Positions 56,518-64,000 of a DNA stretch of 64,000 bases are shown piece by piece. The notes beneath the pieces were generated by a model that did no database searches, was not told the origin of the DNA, and saw only the letters and a list, made by a program, of their open reading frames with translations. The stretch's first letter is position 1; each line of letters starts with the position of its first letter. The DNA is taken from NCBI GenBank assembly GCA_017984035.1, contig JAGOAF010000002.1:1-64000 (forward strand), written 5' to 3'. This DNA comes from Flavobacterium sp. (GTDB taxonomy: Bacteria > Bacteroidota > Bacteroidia > Flavobacteriales > Flavobacteriaceae). A program made the translations under genes and the position numbers.

Positions 56518-57450
56518 ATGGAAAACGGAATATACGCTAAATTCAACACCGCTAAGGGTTCAGTTGTAGTAAAATTAACGCACGATTTAACGCCGGGAAC
56601 GGTGGGTAACTTTGTAGCTTTGGCAGAAGGAAACTTGGAGAACAAAGTAAAACCACAGGGAACAAAATATTATGATGGATTAACATTTCACCGTGTAATT
56701 CCTGATTTTATGATACAAGGAGGTTGTCCTCAAGGAACTGGAACTGGAGATGCAGGATACAAATTTGATGATGAATTTCATCCAAGTTTGAAACACGATC
56801 GTCCGGGAGTTTTGGCTATGGCCAATGCAGGTCCGGGTACCAATGGATCTCAATTTTATATCACGCACGTTCCAACATCATGGTTAGACGGAAAACATAC
56901 TGTTTTTGGTCATGTAGTGGAAGGGCAAGAGGTTGTGGATGCAGTAGCACAAGGCGATGTTTTAGAAACGTTGGAAATTATTAGAGTGGGAGCAGAGGCT
57001 GAGCAATGGAATGCAGTAGAAGCTTTTAGAACTTTTGAAGGTTCTCGTGCCAAACGCATTGAAGCGGAACGCGCTGCTGCTGAAGCTGAAATGGAAAAAT
57101 TAGCTGCTGGTTTTGAAAAAACAGAAAGTGGTTTGCGTTACCAATTTATCCAAAGAGGATCTGGTAAAAAAGCAGAAGACGGTAAAACAGTATCAGTTCA
57201 CTATTCAGGGCAATTGCCTGACGGGAAAGTTTTTGATAGTTCCTACGCACGTAAAAAACCAATTGAATTTCCATTAGGTAGAGGTAATGTGATTGAAGGT
57301 TGGGATGAAGGAATTGCCTTGCTACAAGTGGGTGATAAAGCTCGATTTGTAATTCCTTCTCATTTAGGATATGGTTCTCGTGGTGCTGGAGGAGTGATTC
57401 CGCCAAATGCTACTTTAATCTTTGACGTTGAGTTGATGGATGTGAAGTAA
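56518..57450 (+). CDS. Cyclophilin-FKBP fusion peptidyl-prolyl isomerase
   Basis: This 310-residue protein combines two unrelated proline isomerases. Residues 1-160 form a cyclophilin domain with the catalytic '[13 protein letters not shown]', '[22 protein letters not shown]'-type core and 'GPGTNG'. A charged helical linker (residues 165-200, rich in Glu, Ala and Arg) leads to an FKBP domain at 205-310 with '[18 protein letters not shown]', '[18 protein letters not shown]' and '[22 protein letters not shown]'. There is no signal peptide, so it is cytosolic. It belongs to the dual-family immunophilins of the CFBP order reported from Flavobacterium. A folding-factor role is inferred. It is monocistronic. 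Confidence 0.93.
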   Translation: MENGIYAKFNTAKGSVVVKLTHDLTPGTVGNFVALAEGNLENKVKPQGTKYYDGLTFHRVIPDFMIQGGCPQGTGTGDAGYKFDDEFHPSLKHDRPGVLAMANAGPGTNGSQFYITHVPTSWLDGKHTVFGHVVEGQEVVDAVAQGDVLETLEIIRVGAEAEQWNAVEAFRTFEGSRAKRIEAERAAAEAEMEKLAAGFEKTESGLRYQFIQRGSGKKAEDGKTVSVHYSGQLPDGKVFDSSYARKKPIEFPLGRGNVIEGWDEGIALLQVGDKARFVIPSHLGYGSRGAGGVIPPNATLIFDVELMDVK

Positions 57451-57470
57451 TTCATCTTCAAAGTAATAAG

Positions 57471-57504
57471 AAAAATCCCAAAGTAAAACTTTGGGATTTT
57501 TTTT
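57471..57504 (+). terminator. Intrinsic terminator after the immunophilin gene
   Basis: AAAATCCCAAAGT-aaa-ACTTTGGGATTTT followed by more T. Confidence 0.9.
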
Positions 57505-57553
57505 GTACTATTATTTAATAAGTTGTATAGCGTGATTAATTCCCATTTTATTT

Positions 57554-57561
57554 TACATTTG
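57554..57561 (+). promoter_or_regulatory. Predicted -7 element of the S10 peptidase gene
   Basis: TACATTTG is 43 bases before the ATG at 57605. Confidence 0.5.
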
Positions 57562-57604
57562 TTTGTCTAATTAAAATTGTTTAACCGCATAAATTCGATA
57601 TATT

Positions 57605-59146
57605 ATGAAAAAAATGTTGCTTTCTTTTGCATTGACAGGCTCTTTCATTTTAGGTACAGCTCAAACGACATCTAAAAAATCAGATGCGCCAGCTGCAGTT
57701 CCAACAGAAAAAATGGAAAGTTTGGCATCGAATATTAAATTCAATCCAGACGAAAAAGTAATTACACAACACCTTACTACTATAAAAGGACAAAAGGTGT
57801 CCTATCAAGCGACAACCGGAACAATGCCTGTTTGGGACGAGGATGGAAAAACTATTGCAGGAATATTTTACACGTATTATGAGCGTTCCGATGTGAATAA
57901 TCGTGCCAATCGTCCTTTAGTAATTTCGTTTAACGGTGGTCCAGGTTCGGCTTCTGTTTGGATGCAAATTGCCTACACAGGGCCAACATTATTGAATATC
58001 GATGACGAAGGTTATCCAATACAACCTTATGGCATTAAAGAAAATCCCTATTCAATTTTAGATGTTGCGGATATTGTTTTTGTCAATCCCGTGAATACCG
58101 CTTATTCAAGAATAACTAATAAGGAAACACCAAAGTCAACTTTTTTTGGCGTGAATGCGGATGTTAAGTATTTAGCAGAATGGATCAAAACCTTTGTTAC
58201 TCGTTCTAATCGTTGGGCATCGCCTAAGTATCTTATAGGAGAAAGTTATGGAACCACCCGTGTTTCTGGATTGGCTTTGGAATTACAAAATAGCCAATGG
58301 ATGTACTTGAATGGAGTTGTTTTAGTTTCCCCAACTACTTTAGGAATTGAAAGAGGTGTCGCTTCAAAAGCTGCTCTACGTTTGCCTTATTTTGCTGCTA
58401 CAGCTTGGTTTCATAAAAGGCTTCCTGCTGATTTGCAATCGAAAGATTTAACCGCAATGCTTCCGGAAGTAGAACAATTCACAATTAACGAATTAATTCC
58501 TGCACTAAGTAAGGGTGGATTTTTAGATCCGGCTGAACGAAAAGCAATTGCAAGAAAAATTTCCCGTTATTCTGGAGTGGATGAGAAAGTAGTTTTGCAA
58601 AATAATTTGGATGTTCCATTGGATTATTTTTGGAAAGAATTATTGCGTGATCAAGGATTCACTGTTGGTAGATTGGATTCGCGTTACAAAGGAATTGACC
58701 GCAAAGATGCTGGAGACGGCCCAGATTTTAATTCGGAATTGACTTCTTGGTTGCATTCATTTACGCCGGCAATCAATATCTATCTTCGCAATAATTTAGG
58801 GTATAAAACCGATTTAAAATACAATATGTTTGGACCTGTTCATCCTTGGGATAATTCGGGTGACAAAACGGGTGAGAATTTGCGTCAAGCAATGGCTCAA
58901 AATCCGTATTTACACTTATTAGTTCAATCAGGCTATTACGATGGCGCTTGTGATTATTTTAATGCCAAATACAATTTGTGGCAAATGGATCCAAGTGGTA
59001 AACTAAAAGATAGAATGTCATTTGAGGGATACCGAAGTGGTCATATGATGTACTTGCGCAAAGAAGACTTAATTAAAGGAAATGAAGATCTTAGAACCTT
59101 TATTAAAAATTCATTACCAAAACCAGGTGTTCCTGCAAAATACTAG
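57605..59146 (+). CDS. Exported S10-family serine carboxypeptidase
   Basis: This 513-residue peptidase of the carboxypeptidase Y family has a signal peptide (MKKMLLSFALTGSFILGTAQ), so it acts in the periplasm or outside. The alpha/beta-hydrolase core has the oxyanion-hole motif 'SFNGGPGSASVWM' near residue 108, the nucleophile Ser214 in 'LIGESYGTTR', a probable Asp in 'YYDGACDYF', and the catalytic His in 'YRSGHMMYLRKED'. S10 enzymes remove C-terminal residues, usually at acidic pH. It probably trims peptides for nutrition. It stands alone, with a terminator shared with the converging DUF3276 gene. Confidence 0.92.
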   Translation: MKKMLLSFALTGSFILGTAQTTSKKSDAPAAVPTEKMESLASNIKFNPDEKVITQHLTTIKGQKVSYQATTGTMPVWDEDGKTIAGIFYTYYERSDVNNRANRPLVISFNGGPGSASVWMQIAYTGPTLLNIDDEGYPIQPYGIKENPYSILDVADIVFVNPVNTAYSRITNKETPKSTFFGVNADVKYLAEWIKTFVTRSNRWASPKYLIGESYGTTRVSGLALELQNSQWMYLNGVVLVSPTTLGIERGVASKAALRLPYFAATAWFHKRLPADLQSKDLTAMLPEVEQFTINELIPALSKGGFLDPAERKAIARKISRYSGVDEKVVLQNNLDVPLDYFWKELLRDQGFTVGRLDSRYKGIDRKDAGDGPDFNSELTSWLHSFTPAINIYLRNNLGYKTDLKYNMFGPVHPWDNSGDKTGENLRQAMAQNPYLHLLVQSGYYDGACDYFNAKYNLWQMDPSGKLKDRMSFEGYRSGHMMYLRKEDLIKGNEDLRTFIKNSLPKPGVPAKY

Positions 59147-59152
59147 AAAAAT

Positions 59153-59188
59153 AAAAAGCCCAAAATCATTTGATTTTGGGCTTTTTTT
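59153..59188. terminator. Bidirectional terminator between the S10 and DUF3276 genes
   Basis: AAAAAGCCCAAAATCA-tt-TGATTTTGGGCTTTTT is a long symmetrical hairpin between converging genes. Confidence 0.9.
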
Positions 59189-59205
59189 ATTCGTTTGAAT
59201 TTTGA

Positions 59206-59586
59206 TTAAATATCATCAAAATCTATATCTGTGAAGCTAGAAACTTGAGGTGTAACTTCGTCTTCTGTAACGTCAGTGTTGTATTCTTTCTTAAAGTCTT
59301 TTTGATGTCTTTCTGAAATCACTTCTTCACCTTTGTGATTTAACACATAAGAAGTCATATCGCCTAGAATTTCTGTAAAAGCAGCAAAATCTTCTTTATA
59401 CAAATAAATTTTATGTTTTTTAAAGTGAAAAGAACCGTCTTCTTCAGTAAACTTTTTACTTTCAGTAATAGTGATGTAATAGTCATCTGCTTTTGTAGCT
59501 CTTACATCAAAAAAATAGGTTCTTCTTCCGGCTCTTAAAATTTTAGAAAATATTTCTTCTTTTTCTAACATATCATGTTCTCTCAT
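59206..59586 (-). CDS. DUF3276 / PUR-family DNA/RNA-binding protein
   Basis: This 126-residue protein has one PUR-alpha-like repeat: 'FSKILRAGRRTYFFDVRATKADDYYITITESKKF' in two strand-rich parts, then 'HKIYLYKEDFAAFTEILGDM'. It ends in an acidic, probably disordered tail. The bacterial PUR-alpha homologue of Borrelia dimerises to bind single-stranded nucleic acid, and the same is inferred here. It starts near 59586, with an alternative Met six codons in. It lies 66 bases downstream of the ABC exporter gene on the same strand. Confidence 0.88.
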   Translation of the reverse strand: MREHDMLEKEEIFSKILRAGRRTYFFDVRATKADDYYITITESKKFTEEDGSFHFKKHKIYLYKEDFAAFTEILGDMTSYVLNHKGEEVISERHQKDFKKEYNTDVTEDEVTPQVSSFTDIDFDDI

Positions 59587-59652
59587 AATCCGTCTTCATT
59601 AATTGGTTTATAGACATTCAAAAATGGTAAAAAAAAATTGATTGACCAAAAA

Positions 59653-61431
59653 TTATGATAAATCTTTTTCGGATAGTTGTTTCAAATACAAGTCGGCATA
59701 GTAACCTTTCTCATTTAGTAATTGATTATGAGAACCTTGTTGTATAATTTTACCTTCATCAATAATTATAATTTGATCTGCATTTTTAGCAGAAGAAACT
59801 CGGTGACTTACAATGATGGTGGTTTTATCTTTACAAATTTCGTACAAATTGTTTAAAATGGTTTCTTCTGTTTCGGTATCAACTGCAGACAAGCAATCGT
59901 CAAATAATAAAATAGGAGGATTTTTTATGATGGCTCTTGCTATGGAAACGCGTTGTTTTTGACCTCCTGATAAAGTAATACCTCTTTCTCCTAAAACAGT
60001 ATCGTACTTTTTATTGAAGTCCATAATATTATCATGAACTACTGCATTTTTAGCTGCCAACTCAATTTCTGCATCAGTTGCCTCTTCTTTTCCAAATTTG
60101 ATATTGTTTTTAATACTATCTGAAAATAAGAAAGCATCTTGAGGCACTATACCTATACTATTTCGTAAATCAAATAAATTTAATGAACTGATAGGGGTAT
60201 TGTCAATACTGATTTCGCCTTCGTTGACATCATATAATCTTGAAATTAATGACAATAGAGTTGATTTACCAGAACCAGTTTTTCCTAATATGGCTAATGT
60301 TTCTCCTTTTTTTACAGTAAATGAGATATCTTGTATTGCATTTATATTCGTATCCTCATATGTAAAACTGACGTTTTTGAATGCAATACTTCCTTCAATA
60401 GTGGAATGATTTGGATTGGTGTTTTTAATTTCGGGTTCAATTTTTAAAAATTCATTCAAACGTTTTTGTGAAGCTTCTGCTTCTTGTACCATAGACGAAA
60501 CCCAGCCTAAAGAAGCGACTGGCCAAGTTAACATATTGACATATAATATGAATTCGGCAATAGTACCAATACTTTTTATGGTGCCTTCCATGTACATTAA
60601 TCCGCCAAAATAAATCACCACTAGATTACTAATTCCAATTAGCGCTAACATTAATGGACCAAATAATGATTGAACTCTTGCTAAGTCTAAACTCTTACTT
60701 TTACTTTCATTAGCTAAAGCTACCATGTTGTTTTGATGCTGGCTTTCTAATGAATAAGCTTTGATTACTCTAATACCGGAAAAAATTTCTTGTGAAAAGC
60801 TAGAAACTTTGGACAAGTATTGTTGGAAAACTGTACTTCTTTTATTGATTTCGGTGCTTAGTTTGAAAATGGTATAAGATAGAATTGGTAAAGGTAATAA
60901 AGTATACAAAGTCAATCTTGGCGACACATTATACATATAGGCAATGACAATAGCAAAGCGAATAAAAGTATTGATAGTGTACATTACTGCAGGTCCAACA
61001 TACATTCTCACTTTAGACACATCTTCACTAATACGGTTCATTAAATCCCCAGTCCTGTTTTGTTTGTAGAATTGTTGAGACAAATTTTCATATTGTTTAA
61101 AGACTTCATTTTTTAAATCAAATTCAATATGACGCGACATAACGATTAATGTTTGTCGCATTAAAAACGTCAAAAATCCTGCAATTATAGTAGTACCGAT
61201 TATGAGAAGTATGTTGTTAATTAATTCGGCCTTAAAATTAGAAAGCACTACATCTGACGTCTTTTCAGTACTACTTAGACGATCAAATTTTTCAATAGCT
61301 TCTAGTGATTGGCTTATTAGCTTTGGGGTAAACAATGAAAAAATCTGTGCAACAATAGTGATTACTATTCCTAGTAAAAAACTAAACTTGTATTTGACAA
61401 AGTACTTATTTAAATAACCTAATTCTTTCAT
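59653..61431 (-). CDS. ABC exporter half-transporter (membrane and ATPase domains)
   Basis: This 592-residue inner-membrane protein fuses a six-helix type I exporter domain (about residues 15-320) to an ATPase domain. The ATPase has Walker A 'GKTGSGKSTLL', Q-loop 'IVPQDAFLF', signature 'LSGGQKQRVSIARA', Walker B 'ILLFDD' and the switch His in 'VSHRV'. The residue after the Walker B Asp is Asp (FDDCLSAVD) and not the usual catalytic Glu, as in the weak site of heterodimeric exporters. No second half is adjacent. The substrate could be lipid or drug-like; it cannot be named. It is divergent from nusB. Confidence 0.9.
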   Translation of the reverse strand: MKELGYLNKYFVKYKFSFLLGIVITIVAQIFSLFTPKLISQSLEAIEKFDRLSSTEKTSDVVLSNFKAELINNILLIIGTTIIAGFLTFLMRQTLIVMSRHIEFDLKNEVFKQYENLSQQFYKQNRTGDLMNRISEDVSKVRMYVGPAVMYTINTFIRFAIVIAYMYNVSPRLTLYTLLPLPILSYTIFKLSTEINKRSTVFQQYLSKVSSFSQEIFSGIRVIKAYSLESQHQNNMVALANESKSKSLDLARVQSLFGPLMLALIGISNLVVIYFGGLMYMEGTIKSIGTIAEFILYVNMLTWPVASLGWVSSMVQEAEASQKRLNEFLKIEPEIKNTNPNHSTIEGSIAFKNVSFTYEDTNINAIQDISFTVKKGETLAILGKTGSGKSTLLSLISRLYDVNEGEISIDNTPISSLNLFDLRNSIGIVPQDAFLFSDSIKNNIKFGKEEATDAEIELAAKNAVVHDNIMDFNKKYDTVLGERGITLSGGQKQRVSIARAIIKNPPILLFDDCLSAVDTETEETILNNLYEICKDKTTIIVSHRVSSAKNADQIIIIDEGKIIQQGSHNQLLNEKGYYADLYLKQLSEKDLS

Positions 61432-61454
61432 TGGATCGCTGCTGTTTTGCTTCG

Positions 61455-61462
61455 CAAATATA
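61455..61462 (-). promoter_or_regulatory. Predicted -7 element of the ABC exporter gene
   Basis: The minus strand reads TATATTTG, 23 bases before the ATG at 61431. No TTG is seen at the -33 position. Confidence 0.55.
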
Positions 61463-61583
61463 GGTGAATAAAAAGAATAATTGACTCTAAAAACCAGTGT
61501 GATTCATTAAATTGTTGATTTACAGTTTCCATTATTTTGATTTAAAAAAGGAATTTATATTTTATTTTAAGGGATGAAATACC

Positions 61584-61591
61584 TACTTTTG
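61584..61591 (+). promoter_or_regulatory. Predicted -7 element of nusB
   Basis: TACTTTTG is 29 bases before the GTG start at 61621. Confidence 0.6.
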
Positions 61592-61620
61592 CAGTCTAAT
61601 TCATTAAAAGTTCTTACACA

Positions 61621-62565
61621 GTGGTAAATAGAAGACACATTCGCGTTAAGGTTATGCAATCCATTTATGCCATGCACCAAAACGGCTCGGATAATATAGA
61701 AGGTCAAGAAAAATTTCTATTTTACAGTATCGATGCTATTCAAGATTTATACCTTATTATGCTTTCTTCTCTAATTGAAATGGCAAAAAAGGAAAAAGTT
61801 TTTTTACACTTATCAAGTCAAAAACATTTGGCTACAAAAGAAGAACGCAATCCCAACAACAAATTCATCAACAACAGTATTTTTCAATTATTGGAAGACA
61901 ATAATTCGTTGAGTATAGCTTTGGAAAACAGAAAAATCACCAATTGGGCTATTCATGATGATTATATTAATTTGCTTTTAGCTTCATTGAAAGAAAGTAA
62001 ATTGTATGAAAAATACATGAGCACCTCTGTCAATACATTTGAAGAAGACAAACAGTTTGTGGTAGATCTATTTACTGATATTATTGTTCCAAACGAAAAG
62101 TTATACGAGTATTTAGAAGATGATAAATTAACTTGGATTGATGATATTCCTGTTGTTAATACCCAAATCGTTAAACAATTAAAAGGGATAAAATCGGCAG
62201 AGGATGAAAGTTTTAAAGTACCTAAATTATTTAAAGATGCCGATGACAAAGACTTTGCTAAAGATTTGTTCCGAAAGACAGTTTTAAACGAAAAAGAATT
62301 GGCCAAAGAATTTGATACTAAAACCCCTAATTGGGATATGGATCGTATTGCTGAAATTGATACCATTATCCTTAAAATGGCGATTTGCGAATTGTTGAAA
62401 TTCCCATCGATTCCAGTAAAAGTTACTTTGAATGAATATTTAGAATTGGCTAAAGAGTATTCTACTCCAAAAAGTAGTATTTTTATCAACGGAATTTTAG
62501 ACAATTTAGTAAAAGAATTTCAATCGAATAAAAAAATGATCAAAGCTGGAAGAGGTTTGATGTAA
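61621..62565 (+). CDS. nusB: Transcription antitermination factor NusB, long Bacteroidetes form
   Basis: NusB with NusE (S10) binds boxA RNA to prevent premature termination in rRNA operons. The start is GTG at 61621; the next residues 'NRRHIRVKVMQSIYAMHQNG' are the conserved NusB opening. The protein has 314 residues, about twice the E. coli length. The extra part is an insertion in the middle (about residues 50-200), rich in charged helices. The C-terminal half 'NWDMDRIAEIDTIILKMAICELL' and 'VTLNEYLELAKEYSTPKSSIFINGILD' is typical. yajC follows 28 bases later in the same operon. Confidence 0.92.
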   Translation: MVNRRHIRVKVMQSIYAMHQNGSDNIEGQEKFLFYSIDAIQDLYLIMLSSLIEMAKKEKVFLHLSSQKHLATKEERNPNNKFINNSIFQLLEDNNSLSIALENRKITNWAIHDDYINLLLASLKESKLYEKYMSTSVNTFEEDKQFVVDLFTDIIVPNEKLYEYLEDDKLTWIDDIPVVNTQIVKQLKGIKSAEDESFKVPKLFKDADDKDFAKDLFRKTVLNEKELAKEFDTKTPNWDMDRIAEIDTIILKMAICELLKFPSIPVKVTLNEYLELAKEYSTPKSSIFINGILDNLVKEFQSNKKMIKAGRGLM

Positions 62566-62593
62566 TACGTTTAATAAAAATTAAAATAAAATT

Positions 62594-62866
62594 ATGGGAC
62601 AATTAAGTCAATTTGCACCGTTCTTACTAATGTTTGTAGTAATCTATTTCTTTATGATTAGACCACAACAAAAAAGAGCAAAAGCTGAAAAAGAATTTGA
62701 AAGTAGTTTGAAAGTAGGTGATAAAATCATCACTAAAAGTGGACTTCATGGTAAAATTGCTGAATTAGCAGAGACTACAGTGGTGGTTGAAACGATGTCA
62801 GGAAAATTAAAAATGGAGCGTTCAGCTATTTCAATGGAAATGAGTGCCGCTTTGAACAAGAAATAA
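62594..62866 (+). CDS. yajC: Preprotein translocase subunit YajC
   Basis: YajC is the small accessory subunit of the SecDF-YajC complex, which assists protein export. The 90-residue protein has one N-terminal membrane helix ('FAPFLLMFVVIYFFMI') followed by 'RPQQKRAKAEKEFESSLKVG', the family signature, and a cytosolic beta-domain ('GDKIITKSGLHGKIAE'). It is second in the nusB operon. No secD or secF gene is adjacent. Confidence 0.95.
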   Translation: MGQLSQFAPFLLMFVVIYFFMIRPQQKRAKAEKEFESSLKVGDKIITKSGLHGKIAELAETTVVVETMSGKLKMERSAISMEMSAALNKK

Positions 62867-62877
62867 AGACAGATATT

Positions 62878-62923
62878 AAAAAAAAGCTCCCAATTCTATA
62901 TTAGAGTTGGGAGCTTTTTTTTT
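62878..62923. terminator. Bidirectional terminator between yajC and pepT
   Basis: AAAAAAAGCTCCCAA-(13 bases)-TTGGGAGCTTTTTTT with flanking A and T runs, between converging genes. Confidence 0.9.
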
Positions 62924-62928
62924 GGCCA

Positions 62929-64000
62929 CTATTTAATAGCAGTTAATTCGGTAATCTTAATGATTACTTCGATTGCTTTTTGAATGCTTTCTACAGGTAC
63001 ATATTCATATTTTCCATGGAAGTTGTGTCCGCCAGCAAAAATATTGGGACAAGGTAGTCCTTTAAATGATAGTTGAGAACCATCAGTACCTCCTCGGATA
63101 GGCTTAATTATAGGTTTAATTCCTACTTCTTTCATCGCTTGCTCGGCTATGTCTACAATATGTTTCACTGGCAATACTTTTTCTTTCATATTGTAGTATT
63201 GGTCATTTACTTCAGCAATAGCAATGTCTTCACCAAATTGTTTGGTAAATTTTTTATTGATTTTATTGGTAATTTTTGCAATTAATGCTTTTCGTTTTTC
63301 AAACTTCTTTTTATTGTGATCGCGAATAATTAATTCTACCACGGTTTCTTCAATATTTCCGTTGACATGATGCACATGAAAAAAACCTTCGTAACCTTTT
63401 GTTTCTTCTGGGGTTTCTCCTTTTGGTAACGCATTGATAAAATCGTTAGCAATCAGCATAGAATTGATCATTTTTCCTTTGGCGTAGCCAGGATGAACGC
63501 TTTTTCCTTTGAATGTAATTTTGGCTCCAGCCGCATTAAAATTTTCATACTCTAATTCGCCAACCTGACTTCCATCCATTGTATAGGCCCAATCAGCTCC
63601 AAATTTTGCTACATCAAAATGATGAGCTCCACGTCCAATTTCCTCATCAGGCGTGAAACCAATTCGAATCTTTCCGTGTTTAATTTCAGGATGTTGGATA
63701 AGGTATTCCATGGCGGTTACAATTTCTGTAATTCCGGCTTTGTCATCTGCTCCTAAAAGAGTGGTTCCGTCTGTAGTAATTAGTGTTTGCCCTTTGTATT
63801 GTAGTAAATCCTTAAAGTATTTAGGTGACAACACAATGTTTTTATCTGCATTCAATACAATATCACCACCGTCGTAGTTTGGTATTACTTGAGGTTTAAC
63901 ATTGGCACCCGAAAAATCAGGAGAAGTGTCAAAATGAGAAACAAATCCTATAGTTGGGACTTCATGATCCACATTGCTTGGAAGTGTTGCCATGATATAG
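62929..64000 (-). CDS. pepT: Peptidase T (tripeptide aminopeptidase), N-terminus outside window
   Basis: PepT is a cytosolic zinc aminopeptidase of family M20 that releases the N-terminal residue from tripeptides. The right edge cuts the gene. The ATG at 63993 is internal, since codons TAT ATC precede it in frame, and about 55 residues should be missing. Metal and catalytic motifs are '[12 protein letters not shown]', 'LGADDKAGI', '[15 protein letters not shown]' and '[14 protein letters not shown]'. The lid-domain '[16 protein letters not shown]' and the final '[18 protein letters not shown]' identify PepT rather than other M20 enzymes. Confidence 0.95.
   Translation of the reverse strand, partial: YIMATLPSNVDHEVPTIGFVSHFDTSPDFSGANVKPQVIPNYDGGDIVLNADKNIVLSPKYFKDLLQYKGQTLITTDGTTLLGADDKAGITEIVTAMEYLIQHPEIKHGKIRIGFTPDEEIGRGAHHFDVAKFGADWAYTMDGSQVGELEYENFNAAGAKITFKGKSVHPGYAKGKMINSMLIANDFINALPKGETPEETKGYEGFFHVHHVNGNIEETVVELIIRDHNKKKFEKRKALIAKITNKINKKFTKQFGEDIAIAEVNDQYYNMKEKVLPVKHIVDIAEQAMKEVGIKPIIKPIRGGTDGSQLSFKGLPCPNIFAGGHNFHGKYEYVPVESIQKAIEVIIKITELTAIK

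Noticed and set aside
61962..62504. Minus-strand ORF of 180 codons opposite nusB
   Set aside because: It is a mirror of nusB codons, very rich in Ser, Leu and Asn, with no promoter or family resemblance.

Overview
The window is a chromosomal segment from a member of the Flavobacteriia, most likely Flavobacterium or a close relative. The DNA is visibly AT-rich. Many genes are preceded by the Bacteroidetes sigma-A -7 element TAnnTTTG, in several cases with a TTG about 20 bases further upstream, and there is almost no Shine-Dalgarno sequence. The proteins include families typical of the group: DUF6048, DUF6452, DUF6095, DUF4249, DUF3276, a large NusB, and a cyclophilin-FKBP fusion. No tRNA or rRNA gene, CRISPR array, transposase, integrase or phage gene was found. 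This is core housekeeping DNA.

Layout. 1-2.2 kb: 5' part of a TonB-dependent receptor (minus). 2.3-8.3 kb: ychF, then the topoisomerase IV genes parE and parC (plus). 8.3-12.6 kb: a tightly packed seven-gene minus-strand operon (methyltransferase, ZIP transporter, murQ, DUF6095 protein, Qnr-like pentapeptide-repeat protein, small lipoprotein, TerC). 12.7-17.3 kb: an RlmL-type rRNA methyltransferase and two small genes, facing rlmD with a DUF6452/DUF6048 pair. 17.4-23.3 kb: tgt, an LptF/G permease, an EamA transporter, accA and dnaB (plus). 23.3-27.5 kb: a secreted nuclease-like protein and the translation operon thrS-infC-rpmI-rplT (minus). 27.7-31.2 kb: pyrD, an HMG-CoA lyase homologue and guaB (plus). 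31.3-42.3 kb: purB and trmH (divergent), alkaline phosphatase, lysA, gltD and gltB. 42.7-50 kb: sucC, then a DUF1456 protein, a dipeptide epimerase, uvrB, rlmF, thiamine diphosphokinase, and a TonB receptor with its DUF4249 lipoprotein. 52.6-59.6 kb: monomeric icd, trmD-rplS, the immunophilin fusion, an S10 carboxypeptidase and a PUR-family protein. 59.6-64 kb: an ABC exporter, nusB-yajC, and the C-terminal part of pepT.

Themes. RNA modification is over-represented (an RlmL N-half enzyme, rlmD, tgt, trmH, rlmF, trmD). Translation control is rich: infC appears to start with AUA, and both the rplS leader and the rpmI-rplT spacer look structured. Nitrogen and amino-acid assimilation (gltBD, lysA), purine synthesis (guaB, purB) and central metabolism (icd, sucC, accA) make up most of the rest.

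The most unusual non-coding element is a structured, relatively GC-rich sequence of about 106 bp between trmD and the immunophilin gene (56349-56454). It looks like a dispersed Flavobacterium intergenic repeat of unknown function. No obviously new multi-gene system is visible. The best leads are this element, the candidate ribosomal-protein leaders, the zinc-site-less Tgt, and the Qnr-like gene close to parE/parC.
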